Assembly (NCBI GenBank): GCA_034439615.1
Contig: JAWXAT010000035.1
Coordinates: forward strand, 1 to 64,000
DNA from: Oligoflexia bacterium
GTDB lineage: Bacteria > Bdellovibrionota > Bdellovibrionia > JABDDW01
DNA length: 64,000 nucleotides
Reading direction: 5' to 3'
Shown here: piece after piece, positions 1-7,915 of the stretch
Layout: each line of letters starts with the position of its first letter
Numbering within the stretch: the first letter of the stretch is position 1
The notes under the pieces: model-generated
Databases searched by the model: none
Told to the model about the DNA's origin: nothing
Seen by the model: the letters and a program-made list of their open reading frames with translations, nothing else
Position numbers and translations under genes: made by a program

Positions 1-84
1 GTTTTGGTTTTAGGCTTTTTCTTGATGGACATTTCGCGTATTTACGCCTTCAAAACGCTCCAAAAATCTCAAAAGAATGATTGA
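1..84 (+). other. Possible 3' end of a gene entering from the left edge
   Basis: Two plus-strand frames are open from the left edge: one begins VLVLGFFLMDIS and stops with TGA at 82-84, the other stops with TGA at 78-80. The first has a hydrophobic start that could be the last membrane segment of a protein. The sequence inside the window cannot decide between them, and both could be chance. A strong inverted repeat follows at 107-130. From there to the end of the Fic gene at 224 I see nothing else. Confidence 0.2.
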
Positions 85-106
85 CAGTCAACAAAATGGC
101 TAAATG

Positions 107-130
107 TTTTGAGCACTTAAGTACTCAAAA
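107..130. repeat. Near-perfect 24-bp inverted repeat
   Basis: TTTTGAG (107-113) pairs with CTCAAAA (124-130), and the core ACTTAAGT (115-122) is itself a palindrome. Only the C114/A123 position fails to pair, so 11 of 12 positions are complementary. It lies about 25 bases past the possible gene end at the left edge. No T-run follows on either strand, so it is not a classical intrinsic terminator. It could be a protein-binding site or a transcript-end structure. Confidence 0.5.
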
Positions 131-223
131 GGAGACCCTACTTTCCAGATGGCAGCAGAGCTTGAGGACGCTCCTGCGTTGATGGTCAGTCTTGAGCTTT
201 TCATTAATGTAAACAAGATGCCT

Positions 224-1327
224 TCACCATTTCAACGAGTAGCTAATAGACCGACCGCCACCATCGTTACGCTGTAGGATGCCGCGCTTTTCAAGATCAG
301 CCAAATCACGTTTTGCAATTTCTCGGCTTACTTTATTTAAACTCACATACTTTCGATTAGTCATTCCGCCTTCAAAACCGTCTCGACCTGCTTCAAGCAA
401 ACGATTTACAACTTTTAGTTGTCGTTCATTTAAATCTGCCTGTGTGTGAGTTTGCCAAAATCTTGCAATCATCATGGCTTTGCTTACGATGTCTTGTGAG
501 TTATCAATCGCTCGAATAAACATTTCTAAAAACCATTCTAGCCACCTTGTTACATCACATGTATCTTTTTGGCTTTTCTCAAGAACGTCATAGTAATCGT
601 CACGCTCTTTACTTATTTGAGAAGATAAACTGTAAAGTCTGCGACCCGTCTTTTCATCTTGCGCTAAAGCCATATCTGTCAAAGCACGTGCGATCCGGCC
701 ATTACCATCTTCAAATGGATGTATCGTTACAAACCAAAAGTGAGCAAGACCTGCGCGAATGATTCCATCTAACGGAGGTGGATTATTCCACCACTTCAAT
801 AAACCTTTTATTTGGCTATTCATTTGGGTCGAAGGCGGAGCCTCATAGTGGACTTTTCTTTTTCCCATGGGCCCAGAAACCACCTGCATGGGCTCTTTAC
901 CTTTTCGCCACTTTCCAACAGCGATCTCCTCCAGATCTGAATAGCCTGTCGGAAATAAAGCGGTATGCCATCCAAAAAGTCTTTTTTCATTCAATGGTTT
1001 TTCATTACCACTCACCGCATCGGTGAGCATATTGACGAGGCCATCTATATTTCTTTGGGATGGGGGTAATCCCGCAGTAGGTAACCCCAATCGTCTTGCC
1101 ACAGAGGAGCGGATTGAATTTCGATCTAGCTTTTCGCCTTCGATGGCAGAAGTAGTGAAGGCTTCTTCAACCAAAATCTTGGCTTGCTCCTCAAGGCCTA
1201 TGAAGTCAGCTTGAGCGATAATTTTACCTTGAGCTTTTCGTGCCCTTCCCAAGAGTTCTAAAAGCTTATCACTTTGCCATTTTAAAGCCGGCCACTCAGG
1301 CTGTTGCCATATATATTTATGACCCAT
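224..1327 (-). CDS. Fic family protein (DUF4172-type N-terminus, winged-helix C-terminus)
   Basis: Fic enzymes transfer a nucleotide, usually AMP, to target proteins. The 367-residue product opens with an IWQQPEWPALKW block typical of DUF4172-Fic proteins. It carries an inhibitory-helix motif T59-x3-E63-G64 (class II-like self-inhibition) and an intact catalytic motif HPFEDGNGR at 203-211. The last ~60 residues (NRKYVSLNKVSREIAKRDLADLEKRG region) look like a winged helix, so DNA binding is plausible. The start is well supported: AGGAGG (1333-1338, minus strand) sits five bases before the ATG. The promoter just upstream contains two matched inverted repeats, suggesting repression, possibly autoregulation (inference). 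It stands alone, next to tRNA-Pro. Confidence 0.9.
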   Translation of the reverse strand: MGHKYIWQQPEWPALKWQSDKLLELLGRARKAQGKIIAQADFIGLEEQAKILVEEAFTTSAIEGEKLDRNSIRSSVARRLGLPTAGLPPSQRNIDGLVNMLTDAVSGNEKPLNEKRLFGWHTALFPTGYSDLEEIAVGKWRKGKEPMQVVSGPMGKRKVHYEAPPSTQMNSQIKGLLKWWNNPPPLDGIIRAGLAHFWFVTIHPFEDGNGRIARALTDMALAQDEKTGRRLYSLSSQISKERDDYYDVLEKSQKDTCDVTRWLEWFLEMFIRAIDNSQDIVSKAMMIARFWQTHTQADLNERQLKVVNRLLEAGRDGFEGGMTNRKYVSLNKVSREIAKRDLADLEKRGILQRNDGGGRSISYSLKW

Positions 1328-1340
1328 TTAGGCCTCCTAT

Positions 1341-1397
1341 TTGGGTTAATCTATGACCCAATTATACCGTATATTTGGGGCATAAAACAACCCAATT
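1341..1397 (-). promoter_or_regulatory. Fic promoter with two TTGGG-N11-CCCAA inverted repeats
   Basis: On the minus strand a consensus -10 TATAAT occupies 1361-1366 and a -35-like TTGTTT 1385-1390, with an 18-base spacer. Two inverted repeats with identical arms and spacing, TTGGG-N11-CCCAA, lie at 1341-1361 and 1375-1395, exactly 34 bases apart. The first sits between the -10 and the Shine-Dalgarno, the second covers the -35. A further CCAATT/AATTGG pair extends to 1420. This is the arrangement expected of a repressor operator. The -10 is also embedded in TTATACCGTATA (1362-1373), which recurs at the higBA promoter. Confidence 0.6.
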
Positions 1398-1454
1398 AAG
1401 CAGCCTTCTAGGGTAATTGGCTCGAAACCGAACTTTGCTGACGCAGTGCTAACG

Positions 1455-1472
1455 AAAAAGGTACCGGGTACC
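1455..1472 (-). terminator. Intrinsic terminator of tRNA-Pro
   Basis: Read on the minus strand just after the tRNA 3' end: a 5-bp stem GGTAC/GTACC with a three-base loop, followed by five Ts. The stem is short but correctly placed, about 15 bases past the encoded CCA. Confidence 0.5.
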
Positions 1473-1486
1473 GAAGAGATCGAAGA

Positions 1487-1563
1487 TGGTCGGCGCGACT
1501 GGATTCGAACCAGCGACCCCTTGCTCCCGAAGCAAGTGCTCTACCAGGCTGAGCCACGCGCCG
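1487..1563 (-). tRNA. tRNA-Pro (anticodon CGG)
   Basis: Read on the minus strand, a 7-bp acceptor stem CGGCGCG/CGCGCCG encloses a D-arm (GGCTCAGCCTGGTAGAGC), an anticodon stem CTTGC/GCAAG with loop TTCGGGA (anticodon CGG), and a T-arm with GGTTCGAATCC. Discriminator A and an encoded CCA (1487-1490) complete a 77-nt cloverleaf. The CGG anticodon reads proline codon CCG. It appears to be a single tRNA gene, followed by a short hairpin and T-run. Confidence 0.96.
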
Positions 1564-1659
1564 AATGCGGGTATAAACTACTGAACTTTGGTCGAGCTCA
1601 GTGCCTGTGATTTAGTTTTATGTTGCCATCACATCAAAGGTCAATGATCTTTAAACTAT

Positions 1660-1779
1660 ATGAACCAACATACAATTGTGAAAATCAATAGGACTGTACG
1701 AGTACTCACATTTCTAACGGCACTCGCCCTAGCAGGTGCGCTAGCTATGGGTATTAAGACCATACTCCTTGCAGGTTGA
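1660..1779 (+). CDS. Candidate 39-residue membrane microprotein
   Basis: An ATG-TGA frame encodes a basic N-terminus followed by a hydrophobic stretch (VLTFLTALALAGALAMGI), as in single-pass small membrane proteins. It fills the gap between tRNA-Pro and the convergent rsmI-like gene. No convincing Shine-Dalgarno precedes the ATG; the nearest purine run, AAAGG, is about 20 bases upstream. It could be a chance frame. I do not recognise it. Confidence 0.25.
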   Translation: MNQHTIVKINRTVRVLTFLTALALAGALAMGIKTILLAG

Positions 1780-1807
1780 GTTTTAAGCTCTGCATTTTAG
1801 GTATGTC

Positions 1808-2458
1808 TTATACAACTAAGAGTACAAATGGGGTCTTACCCAATGTGCGGCTGGCTAGTTCTGAAATGCGTGCGCGCATCACTTGATGTTTTTCCCCTGT
1901 TAAATCTAAACCTAAAACGCCAAGGCGTGAGCCGAAATCCACAGCTAATTCATTAAGCGTTGCTTGTAATCGATAAGGTGTATCCATGATCACAAAGGGG
2001 GATCTTAGATTTTTCAGCGTTGCTATTTTTTTATGTCGAGCTTCTTTTTCAGCGGGTAAAAAACCTACAAAATGAAATTCATTAAGCTCAACACCAGAAA
2101 GTGCGAATAAACTCATCAAACTTGAGGCACCCGGGTTTACATCGATCGTTATTTTATTTTTTGCACAAGCCTCTACAAGTTTTGCTCCTGGGTCACAAAA
2201 ACCTGGAGTTCCACAATCAGAAATGAGTGCCACATTTTTGGAGCGGCATAGTTCAACGAGTTCGGGTAAATCTTTTTCTTGTGAGTGTTCATTGAGTTGA
2301 AAAAGTTCTTTTTCGCCAATCTCAAGGCGTTTGAGTAATATGCGAGCGGGTTTAAGTTCTTCACAAATTATAACGTCGGCATTTTTTAGAGTTTTAATGG
2401 CGCGTAAAGTGATGTCTTCATAATTTCCGATGGGAGTGCTTACTACAACGAGGCTCAT
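1808..2458 (-). CDS. rsmI: RsmI-like 16S rRNA (cytidine-2'-O)-methyltransferase
   Basis: The product begins VVVSTPIGNYEDITLRAI, the hallmark of the tetrapyrrole-methylase family member RsmI, which 2'-O-methylates C1402 of 16S rRNA using SAM. Further family blocks are LISDCGTPGFCDPG (the SAM-site region) and NPGASSLMSLFALSG. At 216 residues it is shorter than typical RsmI (about 280) and lacks the usual C-terminal extension, so a related subfamily with another target is possible. Its ATG overlaps the stop of ttcA by four bases (ATGA), indicating a two-gene operon of RNA-modification enzymes. Confidence 0.8.
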   Translation of the reverse strand: MSLVVVSTPIGNYEDITLRAIKTLKNADVIICEELKPARILLKRLEIGEKELFQLNEHSQEKDLPELVELCRSKNVALISDCGTPGFCDPGAKLVEACAKNKITIDVNPGASSLMSLFALSGVELNEFHFVGFLPAEKEARHKKIATLKNLRSPFVIMDTPYRLQATLNELAVDFGSRLGVLGLDLTGEKHQVMRARISELASRTLGKTPFVLLVV

Positions 2459-3294
2459 TCAAACTTCCACATGCTTTTATCAAGTAGATGTGAAGCTTTG
2501 ACGTTTTTAAGACTGGCGAGTAAAGAGTTTCTAATATCCGGGATTTCTTTTTCTAATTGCCTGATAAGTTCTTTCACACGTCGACGTTTGTAATCACCGT
2601 GAACTGTTTCTCCGCACATGAGCGGGCATTGACAACAGACAACTGGAAAGTTTTTTTGCCGTGTGTATTGTTTAATCTCTTCCTCTAAAACATAAATGAG
2701 TGGTCTGATGACAACGTTTTTACCATCATCGGCTTGAAGTTTTGGCGCCATTGCTCCTAAACGCCCAATAAAAAAAGCATTTAAAAGTAAAGTTTCAATC
2801 ATGTCATCTTGGTGGTGTCCTAGTGCAATTTTATTACATTTTAATTCTTCAGCGAGGCCATAGAGACTTCCGCGGCGTAATCGACTGCACATTGAGCACC
2901 ACGTAGAACCGCCTTGGTTTTTTTCTTGTACAATTTTATTAATATTTTTTGCAGCCATATGATAACTGATGCCGTGTTTTTCAAGATAATCTTCGATGAT
3001 ATGAGTTTCATAACCTTCGTAGCCTTGATCTAGATTTACGGCGATAATATCGAAATTTACAGGAGCGCGTTTTTTTAAATCATTTAAAACCGAAAGCATA
3101 ACCCATGAGTCTTTTCCACCACTCACGGCCACCATGATTTTATCGCCTTCTTCGATCATATTAAAATCAACGATGGCTTGACCAACAGCTTTAAAAATAC
3201 GGCGTTCAAGTCGCTCAGGTGTAAGTTCATAATCACCCGGAGCCCTTTTGCTGGTAGGCGTTTGAGCTTTTATATTTTCAAGTGTTGGTTGCAT
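2455..3294 (-). CDS. ttcA: tRNA 2-thiocytidine (s2C32) synthetase TtcA
   Basis: TtcA activates C32 of tRNA with ATP and replaces its oxygen with sulfur, using an Fe-S cluster. The PP-loop motif SGGKDS lies at about residue 64 of the long frame. The cysteine pair in TWCSMCSRLRRG (about 139 and 142) and a downstream cysteine group CCQCPLMCGE followed by HGDYKRRRVKELI are characteristic. The open frame extends to a TTG at 3312, but the ATG at 3294 gives the expected N-terminus and leaves a 74-base gap to the divergent NUDIX gene. Neither start has a strong Shine-Dalgarno. It is translationally coupled to the rsmI-like gene. Confidence 0.92.
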   Translation of the reverse strand: MQPTLENIKAQTPTSKRAPGDYELTPERLERRIFKAVGQAIVDFNMIEEGDKIMVAVSGGKDSWVMLSVLNDLKKRAPVNFDIIAVNLDQGYEGYETHIIEDYLEKHGISYHMAAKNINKIVQEKNQGGSTWCSMCSRLRRGSLYGLAEELKCNKIALGHHQDDMIETLLLNAFFIGRLGAMAPKLQADDGKNVVIRPLIYVLEEEIKQYTRQKNFPVVCCQCPLMCGETVHGDYKRRRVKELIRQLEKEIPDIRNSLLASLKNVKASHLLDKSMWKFE

Positions 3295-3368
3295 TAATAT
3301 ATATCCGTTCAATGTTTTTACGCTTAAGGGCTTGATCCTAAACTAACATCCACTTAAAGTGAACCTCG

Positions 3369-3923
3369 ATGTCAGCAAATGATAAGAAATGGGTCAAAAT
3401 CAGCTCTCAAGAGCTACTTAAAACGTCTTTTTTTAGACTTCGTTGCGAAGAAGCAAGGTTGCCTAACGGAAAAGTGTGTCCGCGCTACTATATTTTAGAT
3501 TTTGTAGATTGGGTAAATATCGTTGCCCTCACAACAAAAGGTGAATTAATTTTAATAAAACAGTTTCGTTACCCCATTGATCAAACATGCATTGAAATTC
3601 CTGGTGGCGCTATGGATCCGCGCACAAACGAAACTCCTGAAACAGCTGCAAGGCGTGAATTGGTTGAAGAAACAGGTTATGTGCCCAGTGAAATGAAACT
3701 CATATTAGCGCAATATCCGAATCCTGCAATTCAGAGTAACAAACTATGGACTTTTCTCGCTTTGGGTTGTGAGAAAACACAAGATCAAAATCTTGATCCG
3801 TATGAAGACATAGATGTATTCACAGCGACGATTGATGAAACACTAAATATGATTAAAGTCGGCGAATTCACCCACTCGCTTTGTATTGCTTCGATTTATG
3901 TAGCACTTGCACACGTGAAATAA
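3369..3923 (+). CDS. NUDIX hydrolase (ADP-ribose pyrophosphatase-like)
   Basis: NUDIX enzymes cleave nucleoside diphosphates linked to another moiety. The box is present around residues 80-104 with ARRELVEETGY (R96, E97, E100, E101) intact. The loop from the glycine to the first glutamate is two residues longer than the canonical GX5E spacing. The fold context (LILIKQFRYPIDQTCIEIPGG) matches ADP-sugar pyrophosphatases. At 184 residues the size is normal. It is divergent from ttcA and convergent with the HAD gene, with a 7-base gap between stop codons. The exact substrate cannot be read from sequence. Confidence 0.85.
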   Translation: MSANDKKWVKISSQELLKTSFFRLRCEEARLPNGKVCPRYYILDFVDWVNIVALTTKGELILIKQFRYPIDQTCIEIPGGAMDPRTNETPETAARRELVEETGYVPSEMKLILAQYPNPAIQSNKLWTFLALGCEKTQDQNLDPYEDIDVFTATIDETLNMIKVGEFTHSLCIASIYVALAHVK

Positions 3924-3930
3924 ACTTCCC

Positions 3931-4668
3931 TTAAGTAGAGTATCCTTTAATACGTAAAACCTGAGGCGGGGGTGGAGCTTCTGATTCAGAATGAACGGTA
4001 TCTACGTAGACTAATTTAATATGTGGGCAATTTTCCAAAACCAATCGAATATTGATAGGCTCATTTTCAAAAAACCAAACACTTCCGTCGGTTTTATCCA
4101 TCTTCATGAAGAATTCTTTTTTAAAATTATAATCTTCAATTCCTGTACTGGGTTTTAAAATTAAATTTGCATGATCTTCGTTCAGTGGAAAACCCCATTG
4201 CTTTAAAGACGCCACAGAGCCTGTTTGCATGCGAGGCACATCGCGCCCTGTGAGATAATAAATATCAGCCCCAGCATTATGGAGATCATTCACAAATCCT
4301 ACGGCACCCTCGTAGGGCACATCATGAAACAAGTAATCACTGCCAAAAAAATACTTCTTCCAATAATCAACAAGCTGTTGGGCGAATTCGGCTGATGGAG
4401 ACAAGGAAAACCCGTAGCGAGCTAGTGTTCGTTTGACACCATAGTCTTCTGGATGAGGCTTCACTGTTAATAATAATTCAGATTCCTTCCGGTATTTGGC
4501 TTTGATTTCGGGTAGTTCAGCAAAAGCATGTAAAATTTTCGTGATCCTCGGACTCACGTCAAAGAGAGTGCTGTCGAGATCAAAGATGGCTTTAAGCCTT
4601 GTACCAGATGATTTGAGGGTAACGGCTTCCTTTAGGATTTCGTTAAGAATTGCAGGTCTTTTACTCAT
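3931..4668 (-). CDS. HAD-superfamily hydrolase
   Basis: FDLDSTLFDVSPR is HAD motif I, with the nucleophile aspartate and the acid/base aspartate two residues later. YYLTGRDVPRM supplies motif II (Thr after a hydrophobic strand). The motif III/IV region is less clear (LKPSTG; FFENEP near the end). The substrate is unknown; phosphatase activity is the default guess. The frame is open up to 4818, but that would overlap the divergent phnD-like gene. The internal ATG at 4668 (MSKRPAIL) gives a 245-residue protein and leaves 91 bases for two divergent promoters, so I prefer it. Confidence 0.75.
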   Translation of the reverse strand: MSKRPAILNEILKEAVTLKSSGTRLKAIFDLDSTLFDVSPRITKILHAFAELPEIKAKYRKESELLLTVKPHPEDYGVKRTLARYGFSLSPSAEFAQQLVDYWKKYFFGSDYLFHDVPYEGAVGFVNDLHNAGADIYYLTGRDVPRMQTGSVASLKQWGFPLNEDHANLILKPSTGIEDYNFKKEFFMKMDKTDGSVWFFENEPINIRLVLENCPHIKLVYVDTVHSESEAPPPPQVLRIKGYST

Positions 4669-4759
4669 TCTTAGAGGAAGTAACTTCTTTGTTCTCGATT
4701 TGCAAAGTCTTTGTTGGTAGAAAAGTCCAGAATTTGCTTCAACAAATAAAGGGGTCATT

Positions 4760-5662
4760 GTGCAGAAATCACTTCTTCTTTTAATATGTGTAGCATTGGG
4801 TCTTACGGCTTGTACCAAAAAATCTGACGAAGTTATTTATACAATGGGTTTTACACCGGCTGAAAACGCCGAAACTGTTAATACAAACGGTAAAGTAATA
4901 GCAGATATAATTTTTAAAAAAACAGGCATTAAAATTAAAACATATGTTGCCAGTGATTACACTGCCCTCATCGAATCAATGAAGGGTGGCACTGTTCAGT
5001 TTGGATGGTTAGCCTCTTTCGGATTCGTACTTGCTGAAAAACATGCAGGAGCCAAGGTTCTCTTAAAATCAGTAAGACATGGAAAACCATATTTCTACTC
5101 AGCAATTATCACACGTAGTGATAAACCCTTTCGAAAAATTGAAGATCTAAAAGGTAAAAACATTGCCTGGGTTGACCCCGCAAGTGCAAGCGGTTACATC
5201 GTTCCTAAGGCATCACTTCTTAACGACGGCATAGATGCTGATAAGTTTTTTAAAAAACAAGTATTCGCAGGCGGCCATGATTCAGTAGTTCTTGGAGTAA
5301 TCATGGGCTCAGTTGATGCAGGAGCTACTTTTACAAATGAACCTGAGGGATTAACAGGTTCATGGACAATGCTCACAAACGCAAAGCCAGAGTATAAAGA
5401 AAAAATCAGAACAGTGTATGTTTCACAGCCGATTCCAAATGATACGTTTGCAACAACTGATAATTTCAACAAAGCACATCCTGAAGTTGTAGCTAAGGTA
5501 ATGGAAGCCGTTAAATCTCTTGAGACAACAGAAGAAGGTAAAAAAGCACTAAAAGATCTTTACCGCATTGATTCACTCATCGAAGCAAAGTCAGAAGATT
5601 TTGAACCTCTTCGTAAGGCTGCAGACGTGATTAAAATTGATATCGGTGGAAAGAAAAAATGA
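4760..5662 (+). CDS. phnD: Phosphate/phosphonate-type ABC transporter substrate-binding lipoprotein
   Basis: A GTG start preceded by AAGGGG gives a 300-residue product with a lipoprotein signal ending LTAC (Cys18). The mature part is PhnD-like: FGWLASFGFVLAEK, a conserved DLKGKNIAWVDPASASGY block and FAGGHDSVVLGVIMGSVDAGA. Relatives bind phosphonates, phosphite or related oxyanions. There are no C-P lyase or phosphonate-degradation genes here, so the ligand is open. It is coupled to the ATPase gene by an ATGA overlap and starts a phnDCE-type operon that ends with a small secreted protein. Confidence 0.88.
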   Translation: MQKSLLLLICVALGLTACTKKSDEVIYTMGFTPAENAETVNTNGKVIADIIFKKTGIKIKTYVASDYTALIESMKGGTVQFGWLASFGFVLAEKHAGAKVLLKSVRHGKPYFYSAIITRSDKPFRKIEDLKGKNIAWVDPASASGYIVPKASLLNDGIDADKFFKKQVFAGGHDSVVLGVIMGSVDAGATFTNEPEGLTGSWTMLTNAKPEYKEKIRTVYVSQPIPNDTFATTDNFNKAHPEVVAKVMEAVKSLETTEEGKKALKDLYRIDSLIEAKSEDFEPLRKAADVIKIDIGGKKK

Positions 5663-6390
5663 TCCTGGCTCAAAACCTTTCTAAGCAATATCCCGATGGT
5701 ACAAAAGGCCTAGATGCGCTTAACGTAAAAATTGAGCAGGGTGAGTTTGTAGCAATCATCGGGCGTAGTGGTGCGGGGAAAAGTACTTTTTTAAGGCAAG
5801 TGAATGGAACAATACTTCCCACTGATGGAAAACTTGAAGTATTGGGTTGTAAAGTCAGAGAAGCTTCACTTTATGAGATTAAAAAATTACGCAGGCATAT
5901 CGGATTTATTTTTCAGCAGTTTAATTTAGTAAAAAGTCTCACAGTTATGGAAAATGTTTTGATCGGGCGCCTTGGGTATCATGGTGACGTTGGTGGAAGC
6001 ATGGGTCTATTTACTGATGAAGATAAAAATCTTGCCCGTCATTATTTGCAAGAAGTGGGGCTTGATGGTCGATTTAATTCTCGTGCAGATCAACTTTCTG
6101 GCGGGCAACAACAAAGAGTCGCTATTGCTCGTGCCCTAGTACAAGATCCTAAAATTATTTTGGCAGATGAACCGATGGCAAGTCTTGATCCAAAACTAAG
6201 TGAAGTGGTGCTTGATCTTCTAAAATTATTTAATGAGAAAAAGAAAATTACAGTAATCGTTAATATTCACGTTCTAGAGTTAGCAAAAAAATATGCGACT
6301 AGAATTATTGGTCTTAAAGCGGGGCGCCTCATCTATGATGGTCCTATTGATGGGTTAACCGATGAAAAGTTGAGGCTCATCTATGACTGA
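5659..6390 (+). CDS. phnC: PhnC-type ABC transporter ATPase
   Basis: A complete nucleotide-binding domain of 243 residues: Walker [10 protein letters not shown]-loop [11 protein letters not shown], signature [13 protein letters not shown], Walker [14 protein letters not shown] and H-loop [25 protein letters not shown] is typical of PhnC proteins. It powers uptake of the ligand bound by the upstream lipoprotein through the downstream permease. Its start overlaps the phnD stop by four bases and its end overlaps phnE by eight. Confidence 0.92.
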   Translation: MILAQNLSKQYPDGTKGLDALNVKIEQGEFVAIIGRSGAGKSTFLRQVNGTILPTDGKLEVLGCKVREASLYEIKKLRRHIGFIFQQFNLVKSLTVMENVLIGRLGYHGDVGGSMGLFTDEDKNLARHYLQEVGLDGRFNSRADQLSGGQQQRVAIARALVQDPKIILADEPMASLDPKLSEVVLDLLKLFNEKKKITVIVNIHVLELAKKYATRIIGLKAGRLIYDGPIDGLTDEKLRLIYD

Positions 6391-7252
6391 CACAACTATC
6401 CCACCATTGCCTTCAGCTGAAAAAAGAACTGTTGGAAATAAAGAACTTCAAGAGCACGCTGAATCTCATATATTTGAACGTTTTATGACTCTAAAATATT
6501 TCATTATTATTTCAGGCACGGCTTTATTTCTTTGGTCTGCTCGTGCAGTCGAGTTTGATCTTGCGATTTTATGGGCTAATCGCTCTCAGCTCTGGGATTT
6601 CATCACCGGAATGTTTCCTCCGGATATGGAAATTGCAAAACAAGTTTTTGACGAAGTAGTCGTAACAATACAATTGGCATTTGTGGGTACAGTGATAGCG
6701 ACTATTATTTCAATACCCCTGGGTTTTATGGCGGCATCAAATGTGATGCCTCAAACTAAGACCGGCAAATCTATTGTCGCAGCCACAAGATTTCTACTCA
6801 ACGCTGACCGTGCCATTGATGCTGTTATATTGGCATTGTTTTTCGCAGGAGCAGTAGGGCTGGGGCCTTTTGCCGGCACATTAGCATTAGCTATTCACTC
6901 AATCGGAATGCTCGGAAAACTTTTCTATGAAGCGATTGAAACCGTTGATAAGGGGCCAATCGAGGCTGTTGAAAGTGTGGGTGCCGGCAGACTTTCGATG
7001 ATTCGTTGGGCTGTTATTCCTCAAGTCATTCCTTATTTCATAACTTACTTCTTATTTCGCTTTGAATTAAATATCAGATCCGCTGTTGTTCTCGGAGTCG
7101 TTGGAGCCGGTGGTATCGGATTCTTGCTCCAAAGTTATATGAAGCTATTCCAGTATCAAAGAACCTGCACTGTTGTGTTAGTCATTTTGGTGTTGGTAAT
7201 GAGTCTTGATGCTTTTAGCACTCATCTTCGCAAAAAACTTATCGGGACATGA
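6383..7252 (+). CDS. phnE: PhnE-type ABC transporter permease
   Basis: A 289-residue membrane protein with about six hydrophobic segments. The first (residues ~36-56) is followed by a binding-protein-dependent transport domain. The EAA-like coupling loop is recognisable in EAVESVGAGRLSMIRWAVIPQVIPYF. It is the only permease in the operon, so it presumably works as a homodimer. Translation is coupled on both sides: 8 bases overlap with phnC, 4 with the next frame. Confidence 0.9.
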   Translation: MTDTTIPPLPSAEKRTVGNKELQEHAESHIFERFMTLKYFIIISGTALFLWSARAVEFDLAILWANRSQLWDFITGMFPPDMEIAKQVFDEVVVTIQLAFVGTVIATIISIPLGFMAASNVMPQTKTGKSIVAATRFLLNADRAIDAVILALFFAGAVGLGPFAGTLALAIHSIGMLGKLFYEAIETVDKGPIEAVESVGAGRLSMIRWAVIPQVIPYFITYFLFRFELNIRSAVVLGVVGAGGIGFLLQSYMKLFQYQRTCTVVLVILVLVMSLDAFSTHLRKKLIGT

Positions 7253-7699
7253 TAAACAAAAAACAAATAAGAATGGTTCTGTTTGGGATCTTACTCATTC
7301 CATCTTATGGGTTTAGTTCTAATGATGCTACCAGTGATACATTTCGATTTGTATGCACTAAAAGCAGTAAAAGCCCGCAATTGCAAATCACAGCTCACTA
7401 CACATTAACTTCAAGTAGTCTTACGGATGTGGCTATAAAAGGTGAGCGTGGTTTAAATTTATATCAAAAAATCGCTAATGCTGAATCCGGTTACAATCTT
7501 CGAAATCCACGCTTTAAAGAATTTTATCGATTTAATTTTACCCCCCTATAGACAGCGCGGAGCATATTACTATCTACTTTTGCCAAAGCGTATTTCATTA
7601 GTAGAGCGAGAATCATTTACTGGTTATTTTCTCAACGGTAATGAGAGTCGCGGGTTATCTAGTGTTACGCAATTAGTGTGCAATTTCTCGACAATTTAA
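7249..7699 (+). pseudogene. Small secreted protein, frameshifted at a C6 run
   Basis: The frame starts at an ATGA overlap with phnE, has a signal peptide (MVLFGILLIPSYGFSS) and stops at 7551 after 100 residues. Immediately at that point the +1 frame continues with similar character (YYYLLLPKRISLVERE, then SVTQLVCNFSTI) to 7699. Removing one C from the CCCCCC run at 7541-7546 joins the two into a single 149-residue secreted protein with one cysteine near each end, a plausible disulfide pair. Either the gene is broken, the run is a sequencing slip, or the run allows phase variation or frameshifting. I do not recognise the family. Confidence 0.6.
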
Positions 7700-7915
7700 C
7701 TCAAATTTCTTTCAATAAAAATTCTCATGTTTCCGGTCGTTCGGCCGATAGAGTTTTGTAGCAAAATGGTATGTCAGATTAATTTAAGTTTTATTGACGA
7801 AGTTTTTGACAGCCAAAAGAATGCTCGCTCTGAATGAATGTGGGATAGGTGCGTTTGACTAGCACCAAAGATAAGTGTAGCCTTAATATATAGGGATTAC
7901 TTTTTCAGGAGTTTT

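Noticed and set aside
4669-4818. Longer N-terminus for the HAD gene (start at 4818)
   Set aside because: It would overlap the divergent phnD-like gene; the extension has no HAD features and the ATG at 4668 gives a normal domain start.
7700-7915. Riboswitch (for example c-di-GMP) before the PilZ gene
   Set aside because: The leader does not show the conserved core of known classes; only a short imperfect GC hairpin is visible.
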